Shown: positions 22,471-34,662, counted from the first letter of the stretch. The stretch: 64,000 nt of DNA from Uranotaenia lowii (GCF_029784155.1 NC_073693.1:231127621-231191620); one strand, 5' to 3'. Made by a program: numbers and translations. Notes: generated from the sequence alone by a model not told the origin.

Positions 22471-22515
22471 GCTGTAGGGGGATTGAAATTCCAACGAGTT
22501 CAATCCCCCTACAGC
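22471..22515. repeat. Perfect 17-bp inverted repeat (hairpin) at the BEL break
   Basis: GCTGTAGGGGGATTGAA (22471-22487) and its exact reverse complement (22499-22515) enclose an 11-base loop. It lies exactly where the minus-strand BEL coding sequence stops. G/C runs in the arms would make a stable stem. Confidence 0.85.
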
Positions 22516-23270
22516 TTTTCTACGTTGCTTCGCATATCTGGATTCTTGTCTAGTTTTTGCTCCACTCCTTTGAGTCTTCGCATCGCCATCGGCAGTTGTG
22601 GCTGTTCTCTTCTCCATAACAAGCTAGTCTGAAAGCGATCTCCGACTCGAACCGTTGTTTTGGCCAAGAGCTCTTGAGTTCTTCGATCGTCTCCGGATTC
22701 CGGAAGCATAGTTACGGAAACGCCGGACTCTTCCAACGAGTAATGGTTCCGCAGCAATTCGTGAAGTTCCACATCGGCTAAGTTTGTTGTGATGTGTATG
22801 CCAGCAAAGCCCACTGCACGGGTATTTCTGCGCCTTCTTGTGGTCCATAGACTGTCCAGCTGAGCTTGGTTTTAACCCCCGAATGGTTCGCCAGGTTGAC
22901 CAATGTGAGATTCGAGTGGTGCGTACACATGGAGGTGTTTCAGGCCGATGAGAATCTAGGGAAATCTTTGATCGGCAAATCGTAGAGATGTTCGAACCGG
23001 GTTGCTTTCTCGGAAAATTGTATTTTTTGTTCGGGTAATTGGAGCCGTTTGACGGTATGCACGTTGCGTAAAAGATGTCTATCTTTCGCGTTCCTAGACG
23101 AAATCGATAAATCGATGCACTGGGATTCTTTTTCCCGTCGACTGATTCCTGATATCCATCAGACCAAAATGGGCTTTCTTGGTCCTCTTAGCTTCAGTTC
23201 TTCTGCGACGCTGCTGTCCATGAGAGAATAGGAGGAACCTTCGTCCAAAAAGGCTACTACACCAAGAGAG
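22516..23270 (-). pseudogene. BEL protease and start of pol, truncated
   Basis: The minus strand at about 23262-23205 reads GVVAFLDEGSSYSLMDSS, the aspartic-protease active-site block typical of BEL/Pao, followed by VAEELKLRGPRKP. Further on, after a TGA or TAA and frame changes, 22814-22509 gives GIHITTN, SVTMLPESGD, an ELLAKTTVRVGDRFQTSLLW segment and MRRLKGVEQKLDKNPDM, the stretch that normally leads directly into the reverse transcriptase. The sequence stops there at the hairpin, so the catalytic RT domain is missing. Confidence 0.82.
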
Positions 23271-24166
23271 CGCTTCCCGTTATAAATTCTGATGGGAACC
23301 GTACCACACGATAAATGATCGGGTAGTTGCTTGCAGTTTGATGAACATGGCAGCTCACAGAAATCGTTGGTGTAAATGTGGGTGGGTGAAGTTGACTGTT
23401 ATGCCGCTCCTTGCAGCTTCTGACGTCGCAATGCCCCTTGAATCGGCAACGACTATCGCCGTGTTCATTTAGGCACATCTTACATAGCCTCCATTTTTCG
23501 ACGATCTTCATCTTTTCTTGGAAATTCAGTTTTCGGAAATCGTCACAGTAGCGAAGACGATGGTCTAAACGATTGCATTCACGGCACGGTTTGCGGGATG
23601 AGGGGTCGAAATTTCACTGATTCGGTTTGCTCGAAGCTTGCTCTGTCCCAATGTGCGTATTTAAAAAAAACCTTGGTGCGCCTTCGGCTTCTTCTCCTTG
23701 GGTCCTGGTTGCTTCGAAACGATGAAACGGATGTTTCGGCTAACGGTGACATAGGAGCTGCCTCATTAACTTCGGTGACCACCATTGAAATGAACTCCGA
23801 AAGTGGGGTCGAAGAAGGCTCTCTTCCTCAGCTGAACCGCATCCATTCCGTTTGCGTGGCATAGGTCAATTTGTTGACCAACTCAGGGATAAGGAACGGA
23901 TTCGTCAGATGGTACACGAGACCGACGGCTAACAGGTGGTCGCCCAGGTGTTTCACTACGGTGCCATACTCGTTAAATGACTTCGGTTTACCAAAACGGG
24001 GGCAGTCATATTTTTCGCTTTCGCGCAGTAGTTGTTCCGGCCGACCATGATGTTGACGCAGCTCTTCGATCACGATCGGTACTAGTTTCGGCAGAACCAA
24101 CCTGGATCCTACCAGCTTTCTTGCCTCGTCTTTGGTTGCCTCTATCAATCGTCCCAGATTTTCCAA
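23256..24166 (-). pseudogene. BEL Gag core and zinc knuckles
   Basis: Frame 24166-23828 starts ENLGRLIEATKDEARKLVGS and continues with VPIVIEELRQHHGRPEQLL and LLAVGLVYHLTNPFLIPEL, the mid-Gag region of BEL/Pao elements. After a shift come a Ser/Arg-rich linker (23785-23579) and a Cys/His cluster (KMCLNEHGDSRCRFKGHCDV, SCKERHNSQLHPP, about 23500-23390), a CCHC-type nucleic-acid-binding knuckle. At least two frame breaks, so not functional. Confidence 0.8.
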
Positions 24167-24169
24167 GTT

Positions 24170-25079
24170 TTAAAAATTGCACGCAGCGTTCCCGTTAGTA
24201 TAACTGCTGAAGAAAAACGGCCATTCTTCCGGCTTCCCTTTGAAAACTGGCAATTTTGCGAATAGAACCTTTCTAGCGGCAATTTGCGCTCCTGTGCGAC
24301 CGGTAAGCCGGAGTGGTTGGACACCGGAATGGCCGTATTCTATCCTGCCTTGTTGAGTATTCCGGCAAAGAGCGGAACGTTTTCGGTACTGCTCCTGTTG
24401 ATTACGGGTTTCAACTGCTGCATCTTCTTTTACTTGTTGCTCTTGAGAGGGATTTCTAATCGGCAATGTACCTTGGCTGCTGGTCCTGAACAACTGTGAG
24501 GTATTGTGGTGGTCCGGATACTCGACTGAGTTGGGAGTTGAGGACGGAGTTTGGTTTCGTCCGTTTTCCACATGTGCCGTCTGTTGCGTTCGGGCCAGAT
24601 CACTACCTGGGCCTTGATTAGGGACACGGCTAAACTCTTGGTAGGGTTGACACCGCTTTCTCTGGAATTCTTCTTCCTCTTCTCTCCGCATCTGCAGCAT
24701 TTCTCTTTCCAGCTGCAGCTGCATCTCCTTCCTTTCCCTCTCTAACTGTAGTTGTTTTCGGAACTGCTGGCGTTGGATTTCGCATTCGGAAACTTCCCGC
24801 ATTTTGGCAGCGGTACTTTCGATGGCAGTTTGTGTTCTGGCAGCTGTAAAGCGGTCGCCTTCCGAAGCTGTATCATCCATCGCAAGCCACGCAAAACCAG
24901 TCAATTTGTTCGCTGACGGTCGTGAATCCAGCGCACATATAGTGGAACCACTTTTGAGAACTGTCGCATGCCACCATGTTGGGATCTGCGTTGTTTGGCA
25001 ATAATACGCAATCGAATCCTGCGCTTATTTTCGGATTTGCCTTAGCTGACACATTGAGATCAGGCTCCGATGACACCAT
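24170..25079 (-). pseudogene. BEL Gag N-terminal part: PHD-like finger and coiled coil
   Basis: The first frame (25079-24873) reads a C/H-rich segment with MVACDSSQKWFHYMCAGF and DWFCVAC, the spacing of a PHD-type zinc finger as found at the start of Gag in many BEL elements. One Cys of the first pair is not obvious (FDCVLLPNN). The next frame (24904-24170) overlaps and continues with a Glu/Arg/Gln-rich helix (about residues 35-90, heptad-like, coiled coil), a polar linker, and a KLPVFKGKPEEWPFFFSSY motif, the conserved start of the BEL/Pao Gag capsid region. A frameshift separates the two frames. Confidence 0.8.
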
Positions 25080-25572
25080 TATAAATTGTTGAGGTTGTTG
25101 GCTAGATCGGAAAAAAGGCTTTTTTCAGCAGACTGAAAAGTACACCTCAAAACTGCGATTTATATCAAATTTGATTAGCCAAAAAGTTATTAAAAATGGT
25201 ATTGTGTACCTACATTCATGATCCTTTTATAATTTTTGGATCGAACACCAACCTAGCGGACGAACTAATTTTTCTGACCTGATGCGAAAAGTAGAATATA
25301 GTTATACGTGGGATAAAAATCAATGTTATCTACTCACTCGTAAAGATCTCGGATAGACAAATCGTTTACAAGAAAAATATTAACTCTAAATAGGTTCAAA
25401 CACTTTTGAACTGCGAGAACTTTTCGGCGAGAAATAAACACGTGAAACGCGACTGAAAGCGTTTGACATTTTTTCTCTTACACGCTAACCTAAAACAGTC
25501 ATATCGATCTAAAACTATTGCAGTGAGGCCAGTCGCGTCAACATGCATCATTATTTTCTTCTTGTTGACCGT
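25080..25572. other. Possible BEL 5' leader/LTR region
   Basis: Lies upstream of the BEL Gag on the minus strand, where a leader, primer-binding site and LTR belong. I could not find a second copy in the window to define LTR ends, nor a convincing primer-binding site. Otherwise featureless. Confidence 0.3.
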
Positions 25573-26522
25573 TACACAGCAAGAAAAAATCGTGTAAATT
25601 TAGATCGAAAACGATGCACGAAAACGGAACATCGATTTTGGTATAAAATTCTACCACGGTGTATTTTTCTCAACAATGTAATTTTTGAAGCGTATAAATT
25701 TAGATCGAAAACAATGCACGAAAACGGATGACATAAACCGTCGTGTAAAAATACACAATGATGTAAATTTCAAAACATATTAGCATTAATATTACAAATC
25801 TTTTTTAAATAATCAGATTTTGGGAGTTGTTTATGAATAAATACGCCACATGTGTCATTTTATTTAACATATATTGCCGATACACTGCAAACTCAAAAAA
25901 TGCACATCATCACTGGCAGCTGGAATTGTGGTTGTGTCCGATGATCCCCAGCACGGCGATGTTTTGCCGATCAGCGTCATCAGGCAGCATTCTTGAATCC
26001 TTCCGGAACAGCATAGTAATCGGAATCCCCTAAACATTAGAAACATTCAACATTGATTCGGCTTTTGATCCATTTATAAAACAGCAATTCTTGCAATCGA
26101 AAGAGAATTTGAAGTTCCATTTTTTTTAAATTTTGTCTTTAACTATAATCTACCATTTTTTAATTCAATTCTGAAAGAATTTGGTTCGATTTTAATACTA
26201 AATTAACTGCGGAAGCGAATTTTTTTCTTTTCGCACAATAAACCACCATCTCGGATAAAAACAGAACAATTTATGCCGCGAAAAAAAAAGGAAAACAATG
26301 GATCTGTCGTGTTTTACATTGTTTTCGATGTAATTTTATATTGCGATATATTTTTTAGACCAGGGCGTGTAAACATACATCATACAAAATTAAGTTTATA
26401 CAAACGATTCAAAAATAGATCAAAAAGAGTGTAAAATTACATCAGTTTTGAATTACGCTGGTCAAAAAGTAGATCACTCGTATTTTAGATAGCGTATACT
26501 TTTAGAAATTTTTTGCTGTGTA
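25573..26522. mobile_element. TA-flanked MITE with CACAGCAAGAAAAAA ends
   Basis: The element is 25575-26520 (946 bp). It begins CACAGCAAGAAAAAAT and ends ATTTTTTGCTGTG, with TA at 25573-25574 and 26521-26522. Inside the left end a 37-bp box (CGTGTAAATTTAGATCGAAA and following) is repeated at 25591-25627 and 25691-25727 with a 100-bp period. Related GTGTAAA..TACATCA phrases recur near 25740, 26366 and 26430. A TA duplication suggests the Tc1/mariner superfamily. No coding capacity. Confidence 0.7.
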
Positions 26523-27238
26523 GAGTGTCAATTTGACCCTGTTGGCTTAACATTGCTGTATCTTTCTGTTTCCCAATCGATCTGTATATAATTTGAAGTT
26601 CTGGAAAACTTGTTATATTCATAACTCGAATAAGATTCTCAAATAATATTCCACTACAATAATTTGTTTTTACATTTTTCAAACTTTAAGAAAGCAAAAT
26701 CTAGATAATATTCGTCAAAGAAAAGGCTCTGGAACAGCAATGGTAATTGTTTGGCATGAAAATATATTATTAATATATATATTTTTTTTAGTAAAATCAC
26801 GAGCACGAAAATTGAAAATAGTGGTGTAAATCATTTTTTTGTGATCATGAAAACTGATTTACACCTTTGTTTGATTTTTTTTCGATTTGTTTATTCGACT
26901 TAAAACAAAAAAGTTTGGAGAAAGATTGCGTTCTTATCATTTATGTTACATAATCAGAAATTGAAACTTTTTCATGATTTAAAGCTAATTGCTGGTGTCG
27001 AGATAAAAGTGTCGATATAAGAAAAAATAATCCCAAACGACTCGAGCATATGAAAGCTTATTTGAAGTTCAAAAAATTTAAAACAACTGCTAAATTCAGT
27101 ACTTGTTTATATTGTCGAGTTCTAAAATGGAAAGGGGAAACACATTTCTTCCAAAGCTGTTCAGGTCAATATGATCCAAAGCGTAAAATCAAAGCACCTT
27201 ATTCATCATTCCAATATACTGAAGAAATGAGATGTTTT
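26523..27238. other. AT-rich non-coding with one small hairpin
   Basis: GGTGTAAATCA near 26823 and TGATTTACACC near 26859 form an 11-bp stem with a loop of about 25 bases. No gene recognised. Confidence 0.5.
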
Positions 27239-27537
27239 AGAGCAAGTTCACTGGTGTTGGGAAAAAGTGGTTGAAATTTTGACATTTTGAAAATTTTACC
27301 TTGCAAACATGTTTTCAAGATCTTGGGGGGTTGTATTTTTTTAAAACACTGTTTCTATTTCAGCCGTATGTGATAGAAATATTGCTATTTTTGCATCACA
27401 GCATGCGAAAATACAACACGTGTTGTAAGAAAACTAGAAGGCGATCTTGAACATTTTTTTGCATGGCAAAATTTTCAAAATATGCCGTAAGTGTCAAAAT
27501 TTCTACCACTTTTTCCCAACACCAGTGAACTTGCTCT
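27239..27537. mobile_element. Short MITE with about 50-bp inverted ends
   Basis: Begins AGAGCAAGTTCACTGGTGTT and ends with its complement. Pairing continues through the GGGAAAAAGTGG/CCACTTTTTCCC blocks and TTTGACA for about 50 bp with few mismatches. An inner pair (CAAGATC/GATCTTG) extends the fold. Total 299 bp. A TA just left of the first base is not preserved on the right, so the target duplication is uncertain. Confidence 0.75.
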
Positions 27538-28151
27538 TATGTATTGAATTAAGGAGAAAAACTTCAATTTGTGTTTAGAAAATCGGTTTATTGAGATATG
27601 AGAATCAACGAAGCAAGCCATGGATGTATTTTCTTTAATATAAAATTTTTTCAACCGGAAAATCCGGAATATAAATTTTTTCATCGAACACCTTTAAATT
27701 AAAACATGTAGTTGGAAATACCGCATAACAATACAATGAATCAAACATCATTCAAATAAGTCAAGATTTGCGGACAAGAGAACGACAACAACCCACAGAT
27801 AAAATGACCTCGAAACGAATATTTTTCGAACAGCTTTGGAGGGTTAAAATGTATAACTAACAAAGTATAAAATAAATCAAAGACTCATGTTTTGATGTTT
27901 CATCAAAACTGTGAATACAAAATTGGATTGAAAATCATGAGAAAATATTTGAACATCTGTGATGATTAGGAAATAAAAAAAATTTAAACACATTCGATAA
28001 ACTGTTTTTTTATGGAAAATAATCATCATACTTTGCTTGGCATTTATTTTCAAACGACAGCATAATTTCTCAGTGACGATCATCAATTTTATGATGAACT
28101 CTTCAACGTTTGACGTTTTAAGAATGGCTGAAATATTTTAAATTAATGATT
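27538..28151. other. AT-rich non-coding
   Basis: Two short minus-strand frames (27475-27684, 27877-28086) lack any recognisable domain. No repeat partner noticed. Confidence 0.45.
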
Positions 28152-28152
28152 A

Positions 28153-28450
28153 CTAGCTGATCCGGTGTACTTTGCTACCCCTGCCAATTAAAGATGAGTT
28201 TGTTCAAATCATATTGAATCATAACACTTTCTTTTTAATTAAATTTCATCATTATTTGGAATTGAAGTACATATTAATGATGAAAGCTGAACATCTGTTT
28301 GAAGGAGCAAACTTCTTGAAAATAAAATAAATTTCTCAAAACATGGAAAAATTTCACTCAATTTTAAAGTGGCAAAACTTTATGAACAAAATTTTAGGTA
28401 TAATTTTTGTCAATAATATCTATGAAGATTAATAACTGTGATTGTCATGG
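28153..28450 (+). repeat. TAGCTGA-family repeat, short copy
   Basis: Opens ACTAGCTGATCCGGTGTACTTTGCTACC, matching the openings at 42446 and (minus) 55543. The right border is not clear. No coding capacity. Confidence 0.5.
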
Positions 28451-29339
28451 AAGAAAGAAGATTAAAAAAAAGGTCTGAAAAATAAGCGAGTAGATGTTTT
28501 TAAGAAGCATTTTTATTACAAACTTTACATTTATTCTAGCACGGATCAAAAATTTTGAAGTGGATGAATCGGGCAAGGTTGAGTCTACCACAAAAGTCTT
28601 CTTGAAATGCATTGTTTTTTTACCTGAATAAATAGAGTTGCCCTGACATTACCCGGTTCTGGAATGAAATTTTTTAACCAATTGTCTGGTTTTGCCAGGT
28701 TTTTTTTTTAAATAAATTGCCCCTCTACAAGCGAAAATATTTGTGGAGTGCTTACTTAATATTCTTCTGTAATCTTTAGGAAAACCTGAACTTTTACAGA
28801 ATGCTCAAGTTATCGAAAGTTCCATAGAAATGACACTTGAAAGCTTACTCTGCCTTGAATCAAGCATCTTTTTTATTTATTTTTTATTATAGTCGTTCTA
28901 CCGTCATTATGGCATTCGCGACTTTATCAACGTCTCAAGCATCTATGACATTTTACTCAGGTCAAGAATTTAGTTCTTATCGAAACTTTTAAGTGTCATA
29001 GTTGAAGTTCGATAGAAGGCTGTTCAGCTTTTGAATGAGAGCACAATAAAAAAAAGCTAGAAAATAAAGCGTTTAATTTAAATCTACATTTGAATAATTA
29101 CATTCTTCAAATTATTATTTCAATATTGCCTCTCCATAAAATAAAATTTGAACATTTTGGATGCTTAAGGAATTGAACTTTGGACTTCCAAATGATAGTT
29201 GATCAGCTTTTTCATAATTATCATTTTTTCAAGTGAACTGACATGAAATGGATTAATTGTTTTAATAATCCCAGTAACAATATTTAGATTTATTCCTTTC
29301 TTACGCGCTTACAATTTGAATTCAAGGGCACACCACTCT
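28451..29339. other. AT-rich non-coding with a decayed CCGG-motif fragment
   Basis: Around 28636-28700 a TTGCCCTGACATTACCCGG and TTTTGCCAGG pair of phrases resembles one end of the CCGGG-motif MITEs. Otherwise nothing recognised. Confidence 0.4.
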
Positions 29340-30931
29340 TCAATTAAAATTTAATACACCACTATGTGTTTTTCTTGTTAAAATACGAATGATTGAAAAT
29401 TACGAAAATTTTCTTCCAAAGTTTGTTCTGAATTGCTTAACGGATAAATCAAGCATAAGTTTATTTTTTTTTTGGACGTAGCCATTTTCGATGAGGACCA
29501 AAAATGTGAAAAAGGGGAGCGAAATAAGAATAGGATCACTTGAGTTTTTCAAGAAAAACAAGATTATTTTTAAAAATTTACTGTGTAAAAGGGAATAATA
29601 ATGCTTCAACGAATTATTTGAATAGATAACTGCATTTTAGGTAGTTTTCTAGAATTCCAAAGGTTTTCAAAGGTGCTAAAAGGGGTTTTGAAAGATGCTC
29701 CTCTAGCGTTAAGGAATTCGATATTTGAGCTATAAAACTTTATCAAACTGCTTGATTTTTTCAGTAACATTCATAGGTATGATGCAATATAATGAAACAT
29801 AGATTTGAGGCTGAGTTTGAATCCAAAAAGCAGATTGGAATTCAAAAATACTAATGTTTTTTAATAGTCAAACACTATTTCTCTAGTTTTAAGTCATAGA
29901 TGGCAGCACTATCGTGCCATTTAACCAAATTCATGCTCATTTTCGGATATCCATGATTAATTAGGTAGTGCTGGATGATTTTGGTCAAGAAATAAATACA
30001 TGTACCGTGTGAACGCTCTGGAAACTCTAAGATCACTAAATCAAAAAAAAAAAATAGAATTTCATCAAGGTCACTAAAATTGATTTTTTTGGACCGATCA
30101 CCAGAATGAAGTTATACTTTGCGATGGAGCTTGATGAACCAGACGGCTAGCAATATTATTGGCATGATTTGCAATTAAATCGGAAGTTGAGATGTGCAGG
30201 AATTTTGGCGGTTGTACATTTTTGTGCTGGTGATTCTTTTGCAAATCCGGAAAAGCTTTCTGCAGCGTGAACTTCCACAAAACTATGGTGGGAAAATACC
30301 TCAAAATAATGAATATGGGCCTAAATAAACCCGGAAAATCAATATTGAGATTAAATTTGGTTTTAACTGCAAGATAGTGCTGCCATCTACGACTTGAAAC
30401 TGGAAAAAGTGTGGTTTTCTGAACAAAATCAAAGTTTTTGATTTCTAAGCTATTTTTTCCTGAGTCAAAATTAATCCCGAATGTTTGTTTCATCATTTCA
30501 CGTCATTTTTATGAAGACAGTTTGGTAAAGAATTACTGCTCAAACATCAAATTCCTTAACGCTAAAGGAGCATCTCTTAAAACCCTCTTTTAAAACCTTT
30601 GAAAACCTTTGGAATTCTAGAAAACTACCTAAAATGCAGTTATCTATTCAAATAAATCGTAGAAGTATTATTTTTCACTTTTACACAGTAAATTTTGAAA
30701 AATAATCTTGTTTTTGTTTAAAAACTCAAGTGGTGCTATTCTTATTTCGCACCCCATTTTCACATTTTTGGTCCTCAACGCCAATTGCTGCGTCCAAAAA
30801 AAGTAAACTTATGCTTGATTTATCCGTTAAGCAATTCAGAACAAACAGTGGAAGAAAATTTTCGTAATTTTCAATCATTCATATTTTAACAAGCAAAACA
30901 CATAGTGGTGCTATTCTTATTTCGCTCACTG
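29340..30931. mobile_element. Tc1-like foldback element with IR/DR ends
   Basis: Left (about 29356-29960) and right (about 30335-30931) halves are reverse complements at lower but obvious identity. Paired landmarks are CACCACTATGTG/CACATAGTGGTG, GAATTGCTTAACGGATAAAT and its complement, the CCAAAGGTTTTCAAAGG block, and ATGGCAGCACTATC. The right end reads AGTGGTGCTATTCTTATTTCG then CTCACTG, followed by TA at 30932-30933. The same site recurs inside at about 30731-30752, giving two binding-site-like copies about 175 bp apart. The left terminus is eroded. No transposase remains (a 132-residue minus frame at 30098-30496 spans the loop and is not recognised). Confidence 0.8.
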
Positions 30932-30933
30932 TA

Positions 30934-33850
30934 GGTCGATTTTGCAGAAATCGATCTTTTAGCTTTGATTTTTTAAAGTGTATCGATCCTGAAACCATTT
31001 TTTACATCACTGGAACTGAAGTTAAACCAAACAAATTTCTTTCCTCTATCAGAACTTAACTAAAATTTTGCACCGTTTCTAGCTTACCTCAGTTGATTGT
31101 TAAACTTTCGATTGAGATGTTTACCGTTGACGGAATAAAAAAATCCCCGGGAAAACTCCCCACTTTAATTAGTAACTTTTTGAAAAACTTTAGCTGAATC
31201 ATTCTGCCCCAAACTAGCGAACCGGAATAATCGCATTTTCTCCGATTTCGTTCACTTATCCCAAGTTTGACAGAGGTACTGTACGGTTACGATTAATCCG
31301 AGGGAATGACGTTTGCAATTTTTTTTTTGGTTCCTGACCCGGCAGAGAAACGAAATCCTTGCTTTAAGCTAAAAACATCTCTATCGTCAAATGGTGATCC
31401 TTGTTAAGGTGCAGGAAGACAAATATAAAATTCCTTAACGACTGTATTTAATTCAAACATTTGAAACGTTTTAGGGACGCGCAGCGGGTCCTTCCATTAA
31501 TTTCCCGGATTTTATTAAAGCAAAACACAGTTTAACCCTTGCTTTCTGCTTCTTCTATCAGTCTAGAAGTCTTCATTGAAATGACCTGTGACCGGTTGGC
31601 TCTTATCGGAGGTAAAAGTGCTTGGACCGAGAAGCAAGTTGAACTTCAGGGAAGCTACGGGAGAGGATAAAAGAAAGGATTATCATCGTTCGTCGCTGAC
31701 GTTCTGATATTTGTCCGGCTGTCGAAAATAAGAGGCTTTTTTCCCAGGAAATCGAACGTTTGCTATCTTTCGGTTGGTAGTCAGACGGTCAAGTCACCAG
31801 GCCGTAAATTCCAATTAAAATTGTGCTGTTTTGGCATTTCTGTTTGACAAAGATAGACTTTTTCGAGTTTTTGGCATTATTTAGCATTTGCTGTTGTGCT
31901 AATCCACGGTTTCTTGGGCGTTTATCATTTGTAGCACTCCAGAATCATCAATTGTCAAGGCAGGTCTCAAAGATTTGTTTTTCAATTTACATTTTGATTT
32001 GTCTACCATAGTTAATTTTCTAGTCAAAAGTTTAGCAAGGTTAAAAGTTAAAGCAAAAAAAAAGTGAGAAAAATATACAAACTTTCTTAAAAAAGAAAAA
32101 AAATCAAAAACTTATTTCATAAACAATCATCCTAACTAACTTGGAACAATTTTCTTTCTTTCGACCTGGCAAGTGCCTGAAACTCCCTCAAGTGCACGAA
32201 TCGAAAGTAAAATTGCCTTTTCAGCACAATTGACTTTGACAAACCTTAAGCTAAGTCTTACAAAGTTGCGTTTCGGTAGGGCTTGCTTTTCGAATAATTC
32301 CGGAACGACCGAGAATGTTTGCTGGGAATGCCAGGGCTCATGTTCCTGCAAAGTTCCGGAATGCTGTTTTTCTGTCCTGGAAGCTTGGCAACAAATGGTA
32401 CCGCACATGGGAAAACCGAAAAGAGTGACGTTGTTAACTGTGGAATAGTTTGGAATGTAAATTTTCCCTAACTTTGTTCCGACTCCCTCCACTTTTGGGA
32501 AGCTAAAAGTTGGGACGGAATGTCGGGGAGCCCGTAAGCGTTTTAAGAAGATTTGACTAGATTTGAAGCTGACTTGTTGACGGTGAATGTTTGTAATGCC
32601 TTCTCAAGAATGGTTTTGTTTCTGATTGTTTTTTTTACGAACCGACATCATAGGACTCATCAGACTGACTTTTTTCCGAATCGAAATTTGTATCATAAAA
32701 TTAGTGAATTTTTTCGCGGTATATTTTGGAACGCAACGCTTTAGTGAGCATCTGGCAGATTTCCAGCCAAAAACTTTTCATTGACAAGTTTCAAGTTTCG
32801 GAGATAAAAAAAGGAGATAAAATTGAAAAAAAGACGACTAATACTTAAGATAGCTGACGATCTGTGGAAGCTGCTAATCAGTCAGTGTTTACGATTTCCA
32901 CGATTAATGGCGTAATGTTCAAAAAAGACTTCCTCCAAATACGATTGTTTTCTCTGTAAGCACCTCAATGAGTCTAACCAAGTTGATTTTCTTATCTGTA
33001 ATCGTGCCATTAGGTACGTGAAAACTGTGTTGGTGTGATGAAAAGGCCAATATCTATGTTGATCTTGTGCCGAACGGCAAATTGGTCATAGCTTCGAGCA
33101 AATTAAAAATAATTGAGCAATTTTGAGGGTAAAGCTTCAGGAAACAAAAGTCGTAATAAACGATGGAAAAAATATGTTTCTTAGTAAACATTATAGACAA
33201 TGCCTTGACGCCCAAAAAGTAAAGTCGATAAAGTTGTTTATCGAATCTCGAAAACCACAAGACTACACAAAAACGTGCATATGTAAACATTAGATTTTAT
33301 CAATTTTCATTCAGGCATTCAAAAGTTATTGATGAAACAAAGTGTTCCATTTTTTCGAATACACTCCTTAATAAAAAAAAAAAAACTAAAGTTTAACTGT
33401 TTACAAGATACCTGTACTTAATCGGGCTGGGTAAGTCTTGGTTATTTTTTTTAATGAATACCTGCAAAATCCGGGTATTTGATTCAATAATGTATAACCC
33501 AAAAATCCGTTAGCAATTTTTCAATCATATCATTGGCTTTCAAATTAATGAAAACACAACTTCATTCAACCAGGAGGTTCTAAAAACTTGCTAAACAAAT
33601 TTCGTTTTTGAACGTAAAACTTCTTTAAAAAAGAATAAATGAAATTTACAAATGGATTAGTATTAAAATTTTCTGACATATTTTCTGACAACACCAATCA
33701 TTTGTTTAAAAACACTTCCCTAGTAACACTGATAGTTTTATTGCACTCCTCAAGCCGCTTATAAAACCAAAACTTTATCTGGTAGCCTGCTATAAAACTT
33801 TAAATGTTACTTGGGCTTATTTTCCCCGGTTCTGGCTTTTTCGAAAAAAA
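30934..33850. other. Apparently single-copy region with less AT-rich islands
   Basis: About 31200-32560 includes several hundred bases richer in G and C (31480-31800, 32150-32540) with no repeat partner seen. I take it as candidate host sequence, possibly intronic. Opposed open frames at 32136-32492 and 32173-32448 have no recognised domain. From 32600 on it is AT-rich without structure. Confidence 0.45.
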
Positions 33851-34662
33851 TATGGAAGAGTGGGGAATGATGGACGACTTTTTTTCTTTGTTTCATTAAA
33901 GATAATATGAAAATAAAAAAATCGTATGGTTTTATACATTTTCGAGGTAACGTTAGGTAATATTTTTCTAAATCTTTTAAATTTTTAAAAATTTACGAAA
34001 TTAAATGCAAACTTTATCAGTTGACCCGAAACTGTTATTACAAGATTCATTTAGTTATTTTTAAGCAATTTCAAATGGTGAAATACAAAAGAGAGTTGTG
34101 TACGATCGAATAGATTCAAAAACTTGGCTCGCGAACGTTTTGGCAAGGTTCCTTATATAGGATGGACAAAATATTTTTCATAACTCTTCATTTGGCATAA
34201 GATAACATTACAGATATGGAAAATGGATTTAAAGTTCTGAATGTGTATGAAAACGTAAAAATATAGGTGGTCCAAGATACCCCACAAAATGTGGCTCAGG
34301 ATTCCTAGGAAAGCTATTATTTTTGTAAATTAGTTGCGTTTATGTGACTTATTGCTGTTTCATCAAAAATTCCTTCTCCACGTGAAAGACGTGACAAAAC
34401 TAAGATCAAAAGCGTTTGAGCATATGTTTGTTATGAACTTTAGGTTCCCCATCGATACAATGAGTGGATGCTTGTTTAACTATGTAAGTTATTTTTTTAA
34501 ACTTTTTTAAATTTGATAAATAAAAGAAGCATATGATGGGTATTTAAGTCAACAACATATAGAAAAATATGCTTGCGAAAAGCGTCGACGATGACAGTAG
34601 GATTGAGATTTTTATCTCAACACACATCTTCAGGGTAGCCCACGTTACCCCACTATCCTCTA
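33851..34662 (-). mobile_element. TA-flanked GGGAGAGTGGGG-family element, copy 2
   Basis: The element is 33853-34660 (808 bp) with TA at 33851-33852 and 34661-34662. Ends are TGGAAGAGTGGGG and CCCCACTATCCTC. It is homologous along its length to the reverse complement of 36366-37269: shared blocks include GAACGTTTTGGCAA, TATATAGGATGGACAAAAT, GGTTCCCCATCGATA and TTTATCTCAACACACATCT. No coding capacity beyond short frames. Confidence 0.8.

Larger units (their letters stand above)
22516..25079 (-). mobile_element. BEL/Pao LTR retrotransposon, 5' half of the internal region
   Basis: On the minus strand the order is Gag N-terminus with a PHD-like zinc finger, coiled coil, Gag core, zinc knuckles, aspartic protease, and the segment just before the reverse transcriptase. 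It is cut off at about 22516, so RT, RNase H, integrase and the 3' LTR are absent. Some part of 25080-25560 could be the 5' untranslated region and LTR but I could not define LTR ends. Base composition is clearly less AT-rich than the flanks. Confidence 0.85.

Noticed and set aside
25080..25572. Defined BEL LTR and primer-binding site
   Set aside because: No second LTR copy in the window, and no TG..CA boundary or tRNA-complementary site could be fixed with confidence.
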